The translations under genes were made by a program, and so were the position numbers. 64,000 nucleotides of DNA from Methanohalophilus profundi (GTDB lineage Archaea > Halobacteriota > Methanosarcinia > Methanosarcinales > Methanosarcinaceae): the NCBI RefSeq assembly GCF_004137855.1, contig NZ_QBKB01000002.1, positions 1,584,750-1,648,749 on the forward strand. Direction: 5' to 3'. The notes under the pieces are model-generated. The model was not told the origin of the DNA, searched no databases, and saw only the letters and a list, made by a program, of their open reading frames with translations. Of this stretch, positions 1-9,117 are shown in pieces. The stretch's first letter is position 1; each line of letters starts with the position of its first letter.

Positions 1-822
1 GAAAGGACACTCATTAAGAGAGATACAAAAGGTAACATAAAATATCTGCAGGGAATCATTCTTGACATCACTGAAAAGAAGGAAGCTGAGAAAGCAATCA
101 TAGAAGCAAAAATGATGGCAGAAGCGGCAAACCAGACCAAAAGCCAGTTTCTGGCTAATATGAGCCATGAATTGCGTACGCCCCTAAACTCTATTATAGG
201 TTTCTCAGATGTGCTGCTGGAGGGGGCTTTTGGAAAACTAAATGAAAAGCAAAAAAAATATGCTCATAATATAAACACCAGTGGTAGACATCTTCTTGAA
301 ATCATCAATGATATACTGGACCTTTCCAAAATTGAAGCTGGAAAAATGGAATTAAAACCTGAACGATTCGGACTCGAAGAGATAATTTCCGAATTGAAAA
401 ACACAATGGAACCTCTTGTCAAAAAGAAACAGCTAATTTTGGATGTAGATACCAGTTTGGAATATCCTGTTTATGCGGACAAGCTGAAGATCAAGCAGGT
501 GCTATATAATTTACTTAGCAATGCAATCAAGTTTACACCTGAAAAAGGAAAGATCACGATTGACATTGATTACGGGAATGAAGATATCACTATTAGTGTA
601 TCTGATAGCGGGATTGGTATTCCTCCAGAAGAACAGGACAAACTTTTCAAACCCTTCGAGCAACTTGATTCTGATTCCAACCGGCAATATCAGGGAACAG
701 GCCTGGGATTGGCTCTGGTAAAGAATATTGTAGAGATGCACGGTGGTCAGCTATGGGTTGAAAGTGAAGCCGGAAGGTGGTCCACCTTCAAGTTCACCCT
801 TCCCCAACAAAATGGCTTTTAA
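1..822 (+). CDS. Sensor histidine kinase, 3' part (5' end outside window)
   Basis: The reading frame is open from base 1, so the gene starts upstream; the first ATG at 112 is internal. The first ~25 codons look like the end of a PAS/PAC domain ([10 protein letters not shown]), followed by a short coiled coil. A HisKA domain follows with the phospho-acceptor His in [16 protein letters not shown], then a HATPase_c domain with an N box ([10 protein letters not shown]), G1 (DSGIGI) and G2 (GTGLGL). It autophosphorylates and passes phosphate to a response regulator; the stand-alone receiver at 1927 is a candidate partner. There is no membrane segment in the visible part. The kinase core resembles that of the large kinase at 60184-63690. 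Family call is firm; the signal is unknown. Confidence 0.93.
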   Translation, partial: ERTLIKRDTKGNIKYLQGIILDITEKKEAEKAIIEAKMMAEAANQTKSQFLANMSHELRTPLNSIIGFSDVLLEGAFGKLNEKQKKYAHNINTSGRHLLEIINDILDLSKIEAGKMELKPERFGLEEIISELKNTMEPLVKKKQLILDVDTSLEYPVYADKLKIKQVLYNLLSNAIKFTPEKGKITIDIDYGNEDITISVSDSGIGIPPEEQDKLFKPFEQLDSDSNRQYQGTGLGLALVKNIVEMHGGQLWVESEAGRWSTFKFTLPQQNGF

Positions 823-1733
823 GCAGCTACACCCATACCTGTTGCAACTATCAGCAGTCCTCCCAGTATTATAAACTGGCCATCTGCCATTAAGTCGCAC
901 AGGGAATTATTTCCTGTGATCCTCCCAAAGAAAATAACATAGCAGAGTGCATAAATAACTCCTGCTGCCAGTACTAACAAGGATGCAATACCCAATTGTT
1001 GTATACTGGTGTTTATCATGAAATAACCTGATAGAAGCGTCAGGCAGATTAATAATATGCGGGTTTTTTCTGCACCAAGCAGCACTGGTATGGTTTCAAT
1101 TCCTGAAACACTGTCACCTTCGATGTCTCTCATATCAAAAATTACAGTATTGACAAATACCAGAGAGAAAAAGTAAATAAACGTTACAAATACCAGATCT
1201 CCCATTGCCTGTCCATATACCAGTGAAGGGAGAAAGGCAGGAGTTGAAGCCCATGCCGTTGCTATTACCAGATTTTTTACAGATGGGATTTCCTTTAGCC
1301 TACGATAACGAAAACCTGAAGGAAGCCATGCAAAACTGTAAAGCAAACCACTGACAAGAGGAATAGCAGTAACAAGAAGAGCTTTAAATCCGTAGGGAAA
1401 TGCAAGCAGGAAAGCAAAAAGATAAGCAAGAATTGAAGATAGGAATAAGAATTTTTCATATTTCTTTGTAAAGGAATAACGTTCTGAGTGGTTTATGGAA
1501 TCTTCATCCTCGTCTGCTTTACGATCAATATTATATACAGAATATGTGACAAGGAACATTATAGCCATCGTCTGCCAGGATAGGGCAAGTCCCTGTAACT
1601 GACAGGCCATGTATGCCATTACAGCTCCGGCTATCGAAAGATAAACTGAACTGTAGGTAAGGAAATCAAGAATTCTTTTGACAACTGTACCATCTAGATT
1701 CACCTCGGATGCAGGATATTTAAATTCACTCAT
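819..1733 (-). CDS. UbiA-family membrane prenyltransferase
   Basis: 304 residues, strongly hydrophobic with about eight predicted membrane helices. The two Asp-rich motifs of UbiA enzymes are visible: an N-D-rich segment at about residues 68-78 ([11 protein letters not shown]) and DMRDIEGD at about 200-207; these bind the Mg-diphosphate of the prenyl donor. Such enzymes attach prenyl chains to aromatic or glycerol acceptors in the membrane. It converges with the kinase, overlapping its stop by a few bases. The acceptor cannot be read from sequence: methanophenazine, ether lipids or another quinone-like molecule are all possible. The start is an ATG with no close alternative. Confidence 0.85.
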   Translation of the reverse strand: MSEFKYPASEVNLDGTVVKRILDFLTYSSVYLSIAGAVMAYMACQLQGLALSWQTMAIMFLVTYSVYNIDRKADEDEDSINHSERYSFTKKYEKFLFLSSILAYLFAFLLAFPYGFKALLVTAIPLVSGLLYSFAWLPSGFRYRRLKEIPSVKNLVIATAWASTPAFLPSLVYGQAMGDLVFVTFIYFFSLVFVNTVIFDMRDIEGDSVSGIETIPVLLGAEKTRILLICLTLLSGYFMINTSIQQLGIASLLVLAAGVIYALCYVIFFGRITGNNSLCDLMADGQFIILGGLLIVATGMGVAA

Positions 1734-1862
1734 GCATGTAATGTTTATAATAGGGGTAAACGTTAGTTGCGGCTCTTAATATTAATCGATCCGATTAATC
1801 TTAGTCATAATAATATATGTATAGTTCTCAGCTTATATTGTATATTATAGGTCAAAGTTCAT

Positions 1863-1892
1863 CCGGGAGGTTTACATTATGTAAACTTCCGG
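1863..1892 (+). promoter_or_regulatory. Inverted repeat in leader of response regulator gene
   Basis: The arms CCGGGAGGTTTAC and GTAAACTTCCGG are complementary apart from one unpaired G and one mismatch, with a four- to five-base loop. It lies about 35 bases before the ATG at 1927. It could be an operator or a leader hairpin; nothing in the sequence decides between them. Confidence 0.4.
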
Positions 1893-1926
1893 AGGTCCCT
1901 TCAAAAACGACAGGTGTGTAGAAAAC

Positions 1927-2349
1927 ATGCTAAAAGAAGATTCCATAATTTTGATAATCGATGACGAGCCCGATATAATCGAATTACTGGAAATTTTTCT
2001 TGAAAATTTCAAGACAATATCATCCTCTTCTCCGATAGAGGGACTTAAGCTCGCAAAAACAGAACATCCTGATCTAATTATACTTGATGTGATGATGCCT
2101 CAGATGAATGGTTATGAGTTGTGCAGGGAAATTAAGCAAAATTCCTCTACAAAAAACATCCCTGTTTTTATGTACTCGGCACTTTTTGATAGTTCTGACA
2201 TTAAAAAAGGATTGCAGGCCGGTGCAGACGAGTACCTGAAAAAACCAATCCATCCCTGTGAACTTGAAACAAAGGTGCAGGAGACTTTGCTTAAAAAAAA
2301 AGCATTTGAATGTAGAGGTCCTATCGATGGACCCATACTACAAAGGTAA
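1927..2349 (+). CDS. Single-domain response regulator (receiver only)
   Basis: 140 residues forming one receiver domain with no output domain. The acidic pocket is D12-D13 (IIDDEPD), the phospho-acceptor D54 lies in LDVMMPQMNG, the switch residue is S84 (YSAL) and the conserved Lys is near 105 in KKPIHP. Stand-alone receivers of this kind act by protein-protein contact or as phosphorelay intermediates. The histidine kinase gene ends about 1.1 kb upstream on the same strand, suggesting a partner, though UbiA lies between on the other strand. A palindromic leader precedes it. Confidence 0.9.
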   Translation: MLKEDSIILIIDDEPDIIELLEIFLENFKTISSSSPIEGLKLAKTEHPDLIILDVMMPQMNGYELCREIKQNSSTKNIPVFMYSALFDSSDIKKGLQAGADEYLKKPIHPCELETKVQETLLKKKAFECRGPIDGPILQR

Positions 2350-2354
2350 TACAG

Positions 2355-3170
2355 TTAGATTAAATCCAATTCAACTGCATCATCCAGATAGTACTCAAAC
2401 AATTTTTCACCCCATTTGATGGCAGTTTCATCATAACTGAAAAGGTCTGTTGTAGTATCATATGTAACTCCATCATTCTTGTACAAACCCAGAGAAAGAC
2501 ATTTATCAGTGACAGTAAACCCGAGATTTATATCATTATCGACCATGAATACCTGAAAATTGGGCAATTTTTGAAGCTGGTGAATTTCCTCAATGTAGGG
2601 TTGTTGTCTTAATTCTTCAACCACACTTTTTGTGCCTATTAATTTTACAGGGATGCCTTCCTGTATTCTGTTCCCAAGAATCTCAGCATGTCCCAAACTC
2701 ATAATCGCAGTTACTCCATATATATGACCTGCTTTTTTGATCATATCCAGAAAGTGGTGGTATACATTGAAAATTTCCACATTCGTATCACTGACGATTT
2801 TCGAATCATAAAGACTACCTATAGACTCGAGTAGGGGTTGTGGTATAGCCTCCATGTAATGGGACTGCCAGAATTCTTTATGTTCCAATACAGTACCCAT
2901 GGTCATGACAGAATCTGCAACTCTAGAGGCTACAATTTTACCCAGAGGTGTTAGCCTGTATTCATGTTCCACACTTTCAATCAACTTGTTGGATTCAAGA
3001 ATTCTTATCTTTGGCAGCAAGGCCTGTGAAGTACTTCCTGTCACTTCACGCAGTCTGGCCAGTGTGTTATTCTCCTCATAGAGCGACAAAAGCATTTGTG
3101 CCTGCAATCTTGATCTATAGATAGCCTGCACTTCCTTTTGTACATCCTCATATATATCGAGTATATCCAT
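2355..3170 (-). CDS. FilR1-type (DUF1724) helix-turn-helix regulator
   Basis: 271 residues: an ArsR-like winged helix at about 15-75 (RLREVTGSTSQALLPKIRILES is the HTH), then a long C-terminal FilR1/DUF1724 sensor domain. This family is expanded in Methanosarcinales; some members, such as the Msr proteins of Methanosarcina acetivorans, control methyltransferase or corrinoid protein genes. Its target here is unknown; the adjacent cobalamin genes are an obvious but unproved candidate. It converges with the response regulator gene, leaving only five bases between stops. Confidence 0.82.
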   Translation of the reverse strand: MDILDIYEDVQKEVQAIYRSRLQAQMLLSLYEENNTLARLREVTGSTSQALLPKIRILESNKLIESVEHEYRLTPLGKIVASRVADSVMTMGTVLEHKEFWQSHYMEAIPQPLLESIGSLYDSKIVSDTNVEIFNVYHHFLDMIKKAGHIYGVTAIMSLGHAEILGNRIQEGIPVKLIGTKSVVEELRQQPYIEEIHQLQKLPNFQVFMVDNDINLGFTVTDKCLSLGLYKNDGVTYDTTTDLFSYDETAIKWGEKLFEYYLDDAVELDLI

Positions 3171-3317
3171 CCGATCTCACTCTCTCTTGAAGAAAGTGGC
3201 ATTTAATCTATTTAATAATTTCATATTAGATAATTTTGGATATTGCATCCGCTTTTCATAGACAAATCCAAAAAAAAAGAATATGGCAAACCAAAAGCGG
3301 CCTTTGTATATCTACAT

Positions 3318-4790
3318 TCAATTTTTATCCAGGTCCAGGATAGAATATATTGTTTCCACATCCAGGGATTCTTCCATTAACTGTGCCAATTCTTCGTAAG
3401 GGTCATCTTCGAGGTCTTCCTCATTGTACTTGATTCCCCTTTTCTCCAGCAGATAGGATACAAAGGCTTTCCTTATGTTGGCATTGGAAAACAAACCATG
3501 TAGATAGGTTCCCACTACCATTCCGCTTTCATCCACACAACCATCGTCACCAAATACAGGGGCAGTTGAACCAGTATCTCCCATGTGGATTTCATAACCA
3601 CCTATGGTTTCACCTTCTATTGAATCAAAAAGAGGGCTTGCCCTGTTTACTTTCTTGGTTACCTGAACGGTTTTTTTCTTATATGCATCAAATATGGTAT
3701 GGATATCCAGCAGGCCAAGTCCTTCATATGTAGCATCTGCTTCCCCTTCAATCGCTGCATCTTCTATTTGTTTACCCAGCATCTGGTAGCCGCCACAAAT
3801 ACCCAGGATCGGTACCTTCCCGTACAGGGATTTTATCTTTTCAGCCATGCCGCTATCAAGCAAATCCTGCAAATCACTTATGGTGTTCTTGGTACCGGGA
3901 ATTATCACGGCATCAGGAGTGCCTAATTTATCATCCAGATCCACGTAGTGTATATTTACAAGGCGTTCCAGGGGTTCAAAATCTGTAAAATTGGATATTC
4001 TGGGAAGCCGGATCACAGCCACATCGACATCATACATTCCTGATGGAGATGACTTGTCCCCGATGGATACCGAATCCTCGGAAGGAATTCCGAGTTTTGA
4101 ATAGGGCATAACTCCCAGTACAGGAATGCCTGTTATCTGTTCCAGCTCTTCTACACCAGCCTGAAGTATGGTGGGATCTCCCCTGAATTTATTAATTATC
4201 ATTCCCCTGACATTTTGCCTGACATCTTCAGGCAGAAGCTGGATAGTACCATAAAGACTTGCAAAGACTCCGCCTCTTTCGATGTCCCCGACAAGTATTA
4301 TTGGCGCATTGGTGATCCTTGCAGTACCCAGGTTTACAATATCTCTTTCATAAAGATTTATTTCAGCTGCTCCGCCTGCACCTTCCATGACGATTACTTC
4401 ATAATCGTTTCCCAGTGTTTCAAGGGCCTGACGAAGTACACCATGAGTTTCCTCTATTGAATCGTAGTAGGCACCTGCGCTTTTGTCGGCATAAGGTTTG
4501 CCCATAAGTATGACCTGTGAAACCCTGTCACCTTTTGGTTTCAAAAGCACGGGATTCATCTCAGCTGTGGGTTCAACACCTGCAGCCATTGCCTGTATTG
4601 CCTGTGCGATTCCTATTTCCTTGCCATCCGTTGTGATCCACGAATTCAAGCTCATGTTCTGTGCCTTAAACGGGGCAACCCTGTAGTTGCGGGAAAATAT
4701 CCTGCAAAGTCCGGTGACTATCGCACTCTTGCCTACGTGCGATGCTGTACCCAGAACAAGTACACTTTTGGGAATACCATCTCTTTCCAT
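3318..4790 (-). CDS. cbiP: Cobyric acid synthase
   Basis: 490 residues, normal length for CobQ/CbiP. It amidates side chains b, d, e and g of adenosylcobyrinate a,c-diamide using glutamine and ATP. The N-terminal ATP-binding domain opens with a P-loop-like GTASHVGKSA; the C-terminal glutamine amidotransferase domain has the Cys nucleophile in GICGGYQMLG and the His in YLHGLF. It diverges from the cbiT operon across an 82-base gap holding a perfect 9-bp palindrome, which suggests shared control. Confidence 0.95.
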   Translation of the reverse strand: MERDGIPKSVLVLGTASHVGKSAIVTGLCRIFSRNYRVAPFKAQNMSLNSWITTDGKEIGIAQAIQAMAAGVEPTAEMNPVLLKPKGDRVSQVILMGKPYADKSAGAYYDSIEETHGVLRQALETLGNDYEVIVMEGAGGAAEINLYERDIVNLGTARITNAPIILVGDIERGGVFASLYGTIQLLPEDVRQNVRGMIINKFRGDPTILQAGVEELEQITGIPVLGVMPYSKLGIPSEDSVSIGDKSSPSGMYDVDVAVIRLPRISNFTDFEPLERLVNIHYVDLDDKLGTPDAVIIPGTKNTISDLQDLLDSGMAEKIKSLYGKVPILGICGGYQMLGKQIEDAAIEGEADATYEGLGLLDIHTIFDAYKKKTVQVTKKVNRASPLFDSIEGETIGGYEIHMGDTGSTAPVFGDDGCVDESGMVVGTYLHGLFSNANIRKAFVSYLLEKRGIKYNEEDLEDDPYEELAQLMEESLDVETIYSILDLDKN

Positions 4791-4816
4791 TTACAACAAC
4801 CTTTTATGTAGCTAGT

Positions 4817-4838
4817 GATATTGTATAGGTACAATATC
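4817..4838. promoter_or_regulatory. Perfect palindrome between cbiP and cbiT
   Basis: GATATTGTA-TAGG-TACAATATC: two 9-bp perfect arms around four bases, centred in the divergent promoter region of the two cobalamin transcription units. The position and symmetry are typical of an operator for a dimeric repressor acting on both directions. The regulator is not identified; it does not match the NikR box I know. Confidence 0.6.
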
Positions 4839-4872
4839 CAATCAATTCCAATAAACTTTACTTGGGAGAACA

Positions 4873-5448
4873 ATGTCTGAGCTACTACATATAAGCGGCG
4901 GGCCTACGAAACCCGAAATAATAGCTGTATCATTATCTAAACTTGACTTGAGTGAAGGATGCACCTTTTATGATATAGGATGTGGTACAGGTGCAGTTTC
5001 CATTGCTGCATCAAAGATGGCAAGAAATATAAAATTCACTGCCATTGATGCACGTCAGGAAGCCATTGAAGTTGCAGAAAAGAATTTCGAAAATTTCGGA
5101 CTCGATAGTGTAAAGCTCATACACGGTGAATCATCGGAAATTCTAGAACAACTTCCTCCCGAAGAAAAAATTGATTGTGCCTTTGTAGGCGGTACAAAGA
5201 ATATTGATGCTATTCTCAAATCTCTGGTAAAACATAAAGCAGGAAGCATCATCGTCAATGCAGTAAGGATTGAGACTGTGGTTTCTGTAATGAACCAAAT
5301 GAAAGAACTTGGAATTTTTGACACTATTACTAATATATCAATATCAAGAGGATATTCAATTACCGGGGAAACTATGTTTAAACCAGAAAATCCCGTGTAT
5401 ATGATATCCGGAAAATACAGTAACATTCAAGGTGATAAAAAATGTTGA
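4873..5448 (+). CDS. cbiT: Cobalt-precorrin-6B C15-methyltransferase (decarboxylating)
   Basis: 191 residues with the class I SAM-methyltransferase fold; motif I is [12 protein letters not shown] at about 34-45 and a motif II acidic residue follows in [10 protein letters not shown]. CbiT methylates C15 and removes the C12 acetate carboxylate in anaerobic corrin synthesis. It is a separate protein, not fused to CbiE, and no cbiE is seen in this cluster. First gene of a tightly packed seven-gene operon; GGGAG lies just before the ATG, and the stop overlaps cbiL. Confidence 0.93.
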   Translation: MSELLHISGGPTKPEIIAVSLSKLDLSEGCTFYDIGCGTGAVSIAASKMARNIKFTAIDARQEAIEVAEKNFENFGLDSVKLIHGESSEILEQLPPEEKIDCAFVGGTKNIDAILKSLVKHKAGSIIVNAVRIETVVSVMNQMKELGIFDTITNISISRGYSITGETMFKPENPVYMISGKYSNIQGDKKC

Positions 5449-6059
5449 TAGGAGTAGGACTTGGACCGGGTGACCCGGATCTTCTCACGCTTAAAGCTGT
5501 AAATGCACTTAAAGATAGTGACAAGGTATATGTGCCTGGCAAAATGGCAGAGGAACTGGTAAAACCATATACTGATTCGGAAATACTGGAATTTCCGATG
5601 TTGCGTGATTATGATGTACTAAATGAAATATGGAAAAAGAATGCTGACATCATTGCCAATGAAGCAAGAAATGGAACAGTTGTATTCGGTCTGATCGGCG
5701 ATCCTAACTTTTTCTCAACATTTACACATTTAAAGAGAGTCATGCATAAATACTATCCGGACGTTGAAACTGCAACAGTGCCCGGTATTAGTTCAATTAC
5801 TTCTTTTGCCTCACGTACCGATTCCGAAATCGATTCATCTTTTGAGGTATCTGATGGCTCTGACAAAAAATCAAAGATTGTACTGAAAGCAAAACATACA
5901 CAGGGCATCATCCGCAACCTGAAAGAAGAAGGATATGAGGATTTCATATTTGCAGAAAGACTGTTCCTGGACCGGGAAAGGATTATTAAAGGTAAAGAAA
6001 ACATTCCGGAGAAAGGCAACTATTTCAGTATTATCTACGCCGAAAAGGGAGAGAAATAA
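5442..6059 (+). CDS. cbiL: Cobalt-factor II C20-methyltransferase
   Basis: 205 residues of the SAM-dependent tetrapyrrole methylase family, which has the class III fold. The N terminus [19 protein letters not shown] carries the glycine-rich substrate loop, and [15 protein letters not shown] the conserved central motif. It methylates C20, the ring-contraction carbon. It overlaps cbiT by seven bases and is followed one base later by cbiF, so translation is probably coupled. Confidence 0.93.
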   Translation: MLIGVGLGPGDPDLLTLKAVNALKDSDKVYVPGKMAEELVKPYTDSEILEFPMLRDYDVLNEIWKKNADIIANEARNGTVVFGLIGDPNFFSTFTHLKRVMHKYYPDVETATVPGISSITSFASRTDSEIDSSFEVSDGSDKKSKIVLKAKHTQGIIRNLKEEGYEDFIFAERLFLDRERIIKGKENIPEKGNYFSIIYAEKGEK

Positions 6060-6060
6060 C

Positions 6061-6789
6061 ATGGATGACAAAATTGCTTTTGTCGGCGCCGGTCCGGGAA
6101 ACGCCAAATTGATCACCGTACTTGGCAAGGAAAAACTGGAAGAAGCTGATCTTGTGGTATATGCCGGTTCACTGGTAAATCCTGAAGTGCTTGAATATTC
6201 AAAAGGTAAAAAGGTAGACAGCTATGGAATGACCCTTGAAGAGACTACCAAAGTGATGGTGGATGCAATAAATGAAGGCAAGAAAGTTGTCCGGCTGCAC
6301 AGTGGAGATCCCTCCCTTTATGGTTCTATCATAGAACAGATGGAAGAGCTGAAAGAATATGATGTTGAAGTCGAAAGAGTGCCGGGAGTATCCTCCGTGT
6401 TTGCAGTTGCTTCAGCTCTTAACACCCAGCTGACATTAAACGGTGTTTCCGATTCGCTCATAATAACCCGTCCCGCAGGCAAAACACTTGGGGAAGATAA
6501 AATTCCTGCTCTTTCCAGACATGGTGAAACGATGGCAATCTTTTTGGGGACCCAGAAGATTGAGCAGATCATGGAAAAACTGGAATGTCCTTCAGGCACT
6601 CCGGTTGCTGTAATTTACCATGCATCCTGGGATGATGAACAGGTAATCTACGGAAATGTGGAAACAATTGCCCAAAAGGTCAAAGAAGCGGGAATCCAGC
6701 GCTCTGCCATGATTCTTATCGGAGGTGTGGTGGATCCGAAAAATTACAGGAGGTCACACCTATACGGAGTACACCAGCCACCGCTGTAA
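6061..6789 (+). CDS. cbiF: Cobalt-precorrin-4 C11-methyltransferase
   Basis: The ATG at 6061 gives a canonical N terminus ([17 protein letters not shown]) with AAAGGGAGAG ahead of it; the longer open frame upstream overlaps cbiL and is not the gene. 242 residues of the class III methyltransferase fold, with the [10 protein letters not shown] motif that marks CbiF. It methylates C11. The C terminus ends [13 protein letters not shown] and overlaps the probable start of cbiG. Confidence 0.94.
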   Translation: MDDKIAFVGAGPGNAKLITVLGKEKLEEADLVVYAGSLVNPEVLEYSKGKKVDSYGMTLEETTKVMVDAINEGKKVVRLHSGDPSLYGSIIEQMEELKEYDVEVERVPGVSSVFAVASALNTQLTLNGVSDSLIITRPAGKTLGEDKIPALSRHGETMAIFLGTQKIEQIMEKLECPSGTPVAVIYHASWDDEQVIYGNVETIAQKVKEAGIQRSAMILIGGVVDPKNYRRSHLYGVHQPPL

Positions 6790-7298
6790 TAACCTTCAAT
6801 CGCAATATGGATATGGCCCGCCAAATAGCAGAACATGTGGGAGCGGACCTGCTTATCTATAGCAAAAACATATTCAAGGAAGCCTTTGAAAAATATGACC
6901 GGATAATTGCTGTTTTTGCTACAGGTATAGTTGTGCGGGATATCGCTCCTCTCCTTAAAGATAAGTGGACCGATCCGGCTGTTGTGGTGGTGGATTCGAA
7001 TCTCAATTTTGCAATCCCTATCATGGGGGGACATCATGGAGGCAATGAACTGGTCCGAAAGATTGCTGAAATTGGTGCGACACCCGTAATTACAACAGCA
7101 ACTGAAGTCCATAATCGCAACTCTGTCGAGGGTATCGCCAAAAATATGGGATGCGATATCGTGAACAAGGAATCCACAAAGGATGTAAATTGTGCACTGC
7201 TGGATCGGGATGTCGAGGTTTTGAAAATAAAGGGACCAAAAATTGTGATCGTGGATAGTGATGTGTCCGTACTCAAAAGAAAACAGGAAGACACATGA
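6762..7298 (+). CDS. cbiG: Cobalt-precorrin-5A hydrolase, N-terminal half (split CbiG)
   Basis: CbiG opens the C20-containing delta-lactone and releases acetaldehyde. The first ATG is at 6807, but homologous residues (TAVITFNRN) lie upstream in frame with no ATG, GTG or TTG. A strong AGGAGGT at 6748-6754 sits seven bases before an ATA at 6762, so an ATA start inside cbiF is possible; if not, the start is 6807. The visible part covers the N-terminal and middle CbiG domains ([23 protein letters not shown]). It ends in an ATGA overlap with the next gene, which encodes the C-terminal domain. Confidence 0.8.
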   Translation: MRSTPATAVITFNRNMDMARQIAEHVGADLLIYSKNIFKEAFEKYDRIIAVFATGIVVRDIAPLLKDKWTDPAVVVVDSNLNFAIPIMGGHHGGNELVRKIAEIGATPVITTATEVHNRNSVEGIAKNMGCDIVNKESTKDVNCALLDRDVEVLKIKGPKIVIVDSDVSVLKRKQEDT

Positions 7299-7648
7299 TA
7301 ATAGGAATCGGTGCCCGCAGGGGAATCCACGAGGAAGAAGTTCTTGAAGCCATTTCAAAGGCACTGGAAACAACAAATCTCAGAATGGAAGATATCAAAG
7401 CACTGGCCTCAGCCGAACTTAAAAAAGATGAACAGGGACTTAAAAGTGCAGCTGAAACTATGGGCGTACCAATTCACTTCCTGTCCCCCTCCAGGATTAA
7501 TGAAATTGATGTACCTTCTAAATCCAGGGCATCAAGATTTGGCCTCAAAGGTGTGGCAGAACCCTGTGCACTTGCACTTTCTACTAACCGAAATCTGATA
7601 ATGAAAAAGAAAGTATATGGAAGGATTACAATTGCAATCGCAGACTGA
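7295..7648 (+). CDS. cbiG: CbiG C-terminal domain protein
   Basis: 117 residues starting [11 protein letters not shown], matching the C-terminal domain of CbiG/CobE, with conserved ASAELKKDE and the GVAEPCAL segment. The start codon overlaps the preceding stop as ATGA, and a GGAAG precedes it, so this looks like a genuine split into two coupled genes rather than a frameshift. The two polypeptides presumably assemble into one cobalt-precorrin-5A hydrolase. Confidence 0.85.
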   Translation: MIIGIGARRGIHEEEVLEAISKALETTNLRMEDIKALASAELKKDEQGLKSAAETMGVPIHFLSPSRINEIDVPSKSRASRFGLKGVAEPCALALSTNRNLIMKKKVYGRITIAIAD

Positions 7649-8414
7649 CAAAAAAGGAAAACTCTATGTAATCGGAATTGGACCCGGCTCGGTGGAACAA
7701 CTAACCATTGCATCCAGGGATGCTATCCTGAATTCTGATTACATAATTGGTAATGGCACATATCTTGATCAGGTCAAGGAACTCCTCAATGATCAGGAAA
7801 TCATCAGGAGTCATATGGGAAAAGAAGTTGACCGTGCCAAAAAGGCAGTTGAACTTGCCGCGGACAATGTTGTCTCAATGGTAAGCGGTGGTGATGCCAA
7901 TGTATATGGCATGGCCGGTCTTGTGCTGGAAGTTGCCGAACATCATGAACTGGATGTGAATATAGAGGTCCTGCCTGGCGTTACCGCCATCACAGCAGGA
8001 GCAAGTGTACTGGGTGCACCCATTGTCAATGATTTTGCAGTGGTAAGCCTCAGTGACCTGTTAACTCCATGGGAACGTATTGAAAAAAGGCTAAGGGCTG
8101 CTTCTGAGGCGGATTTTATCATATCTCTCTACAATCCGAAGAGCAGACAACGTAATTCCAACTTCAGAAAAGCCATTGAAATAATACAAAAAACAAGGGA
8201 TGGATCTTCTCCTGTGGGTCTTGTGAAGAATGCACTGCGCGGAGATTCCCAGGAAATGAAGGTAACCACCCTTGGTAAAGTTCTGGATTATGACGACTGG
8301 GTGGATATGAGGACCATGATATTGATCACAACCCCTGAATCCTGTATATGGGGCATGAATGGCATGGAAAAGATAATAACACCCAGGGGGTATCAGAGGA
8401 AATATGACTACTGA
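7617..8414 (+). CDS. cbiH: Cobalt-precorrin-3B C17-methyltransferase
   Basis: Class III SAM-dependent methylase with the CbiH/CobJ signatures GIGPGSVEQLT near the N terminus, VSGGDANVYGMAG, and SLYNPKSRQRN. It methylates C17 and drives ring contraction. The ATG at 7617 overlaps the cbiG C-domain gene by 32 bases; a TTG at 7632 with GGAAGGA ahead of it is an equally good start and is closer to the usual N terminus. The stop overlaps cbiC. Confidence 0.93.
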   Translation: MEGLQLQSQTDKKGKLYVIGIGPGSVEQLTIASRDAILNSDYIIGNGTYLDQVKELLNDQEIIRSHMGKEVDRAKKAVELAADNVVSMVSGGDANVYGMAGLVLEVAEHHELDVNIEVLPGVTAITAGASVLGAPIVNDFAVVSLSDLLTPWERIEKRLRAASEADFIISLYNPKSRQRNSNFRKAIEIIQKTRDGSSPVGLVKNALRGDSQEMKVTTLGKVLDYDDWVDMRTMILITTPESCIWGMNGMEKIITPRGYQRKYDY

Positions 8415-9117
8415 GGAACAAAACGGTCAGGAACTTGACAACCTTGTGGAAATCACAATGGAAGCAGAACCTGAACTCGTGGAAATGTGCAGGGATATGG
8501 GTGCCCAGACAGAAGAAGCAAAAGCCATTTACATGACCAGCAGGCGTATTGCCAGCAAACTGGTTGGGGATGATTCTCCCCAGGGACGTGTCAGGCAGAG
8601 GTGCATGATATCCACAGGCGATCCTGAAGTTGCCGAAATAATGCGCTTCAAGAATGATCCAATAAAAGCAGGGGTAGAAGCTATCAAAAACGGTGCTCCC
8701 ATTTTTGTCGATATCAATATGGTAAAAGCCGGTGTTACCAAGAAGGGCCATGATTGTCCGGTAATCTGTGTCCTTGATGAGGACAAGGATGCACAAATCG
8801 CTCACAAATATGGCATTACAAGAACAGCAGCCGGATTTTTGAATTGTCGTGACAGGCTTGAAGGAGCAATCGTAGCCATAGGAAACGCTCCTTCAGCTGC
8901 ATTTGCAGTATGCCGCATGATTGACCATGGGATAAAACCTGCTCTTGTGATTGGAACGCCTGTAGGATTTGTCAATTCCGCTGAATCCAAGGAAGAGGTT
9001 CGCAAACGGGATATTCCTTCAATAACCTGTGTAGGCACAAGGGGCGGGACGCCTATAGCTGTAGCCTGTGTCAATGAAATTGTGGCTATCAAAAGAGATG
9101 AAGAAACCTGTGACTGA
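8404..9117 (+). CDS. cbiC: Cobalt-precorrin-8 methylmutase
   Basis: 237 residues, full length for CbiC/CobH. It moves the methyl group from C11 to C12 to give cobyrinate. Recognisable segments are RQRCMISTGDPE, FVDINMVKAG and VGTRGGTPIAVACVNEI. It ends the cbi operon; cbiD, cbiE, cbiJ, cbiA and a cobalt chelatase are not in this window and must be elsewhere. It converges with ccdA with no gap between stops. Confidence 0.94.
   Translation: MTTEEQNGQELDNLVEITMEAEPELVEMCRDMGAQTEEAKAIYMTSRRIASKLVGDDSPQGRVRQRCMISTGDPEVAEIMRFKNDPIKAGVEAIKNGAPIFVDINMVKAGVTKKGHDCPVICVLDEDKDAQIAHKYGITRTAAGFLNCRDRLEGAIVAIGNAPSAAFAVCRMIDHGIKPALVIGTPVGFVNSAESKEEVRKRDIPSITCVGTRGGTPIAVACVNEIVAIKRDEETCD

Noticed and set aside
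4791-4872. Cobalamin riboswitch before the cbi genes
   Set aside because: The gap is only 82 bases and holds a short palindrome, not the conserved B12-box architecture.
5935-6060. An extended N terminus for CbiF
   Set aside because: The extension overlaps cbiL in another frame; the ATG at 6061 gives the family N terminus with a ribosome site.
7295-7298. A frameshift joining the two CbiG halves
   Set aside because: The junction is a clean ATGA overlap with its own ribosome site, unlike the indel breaks elsewhere.
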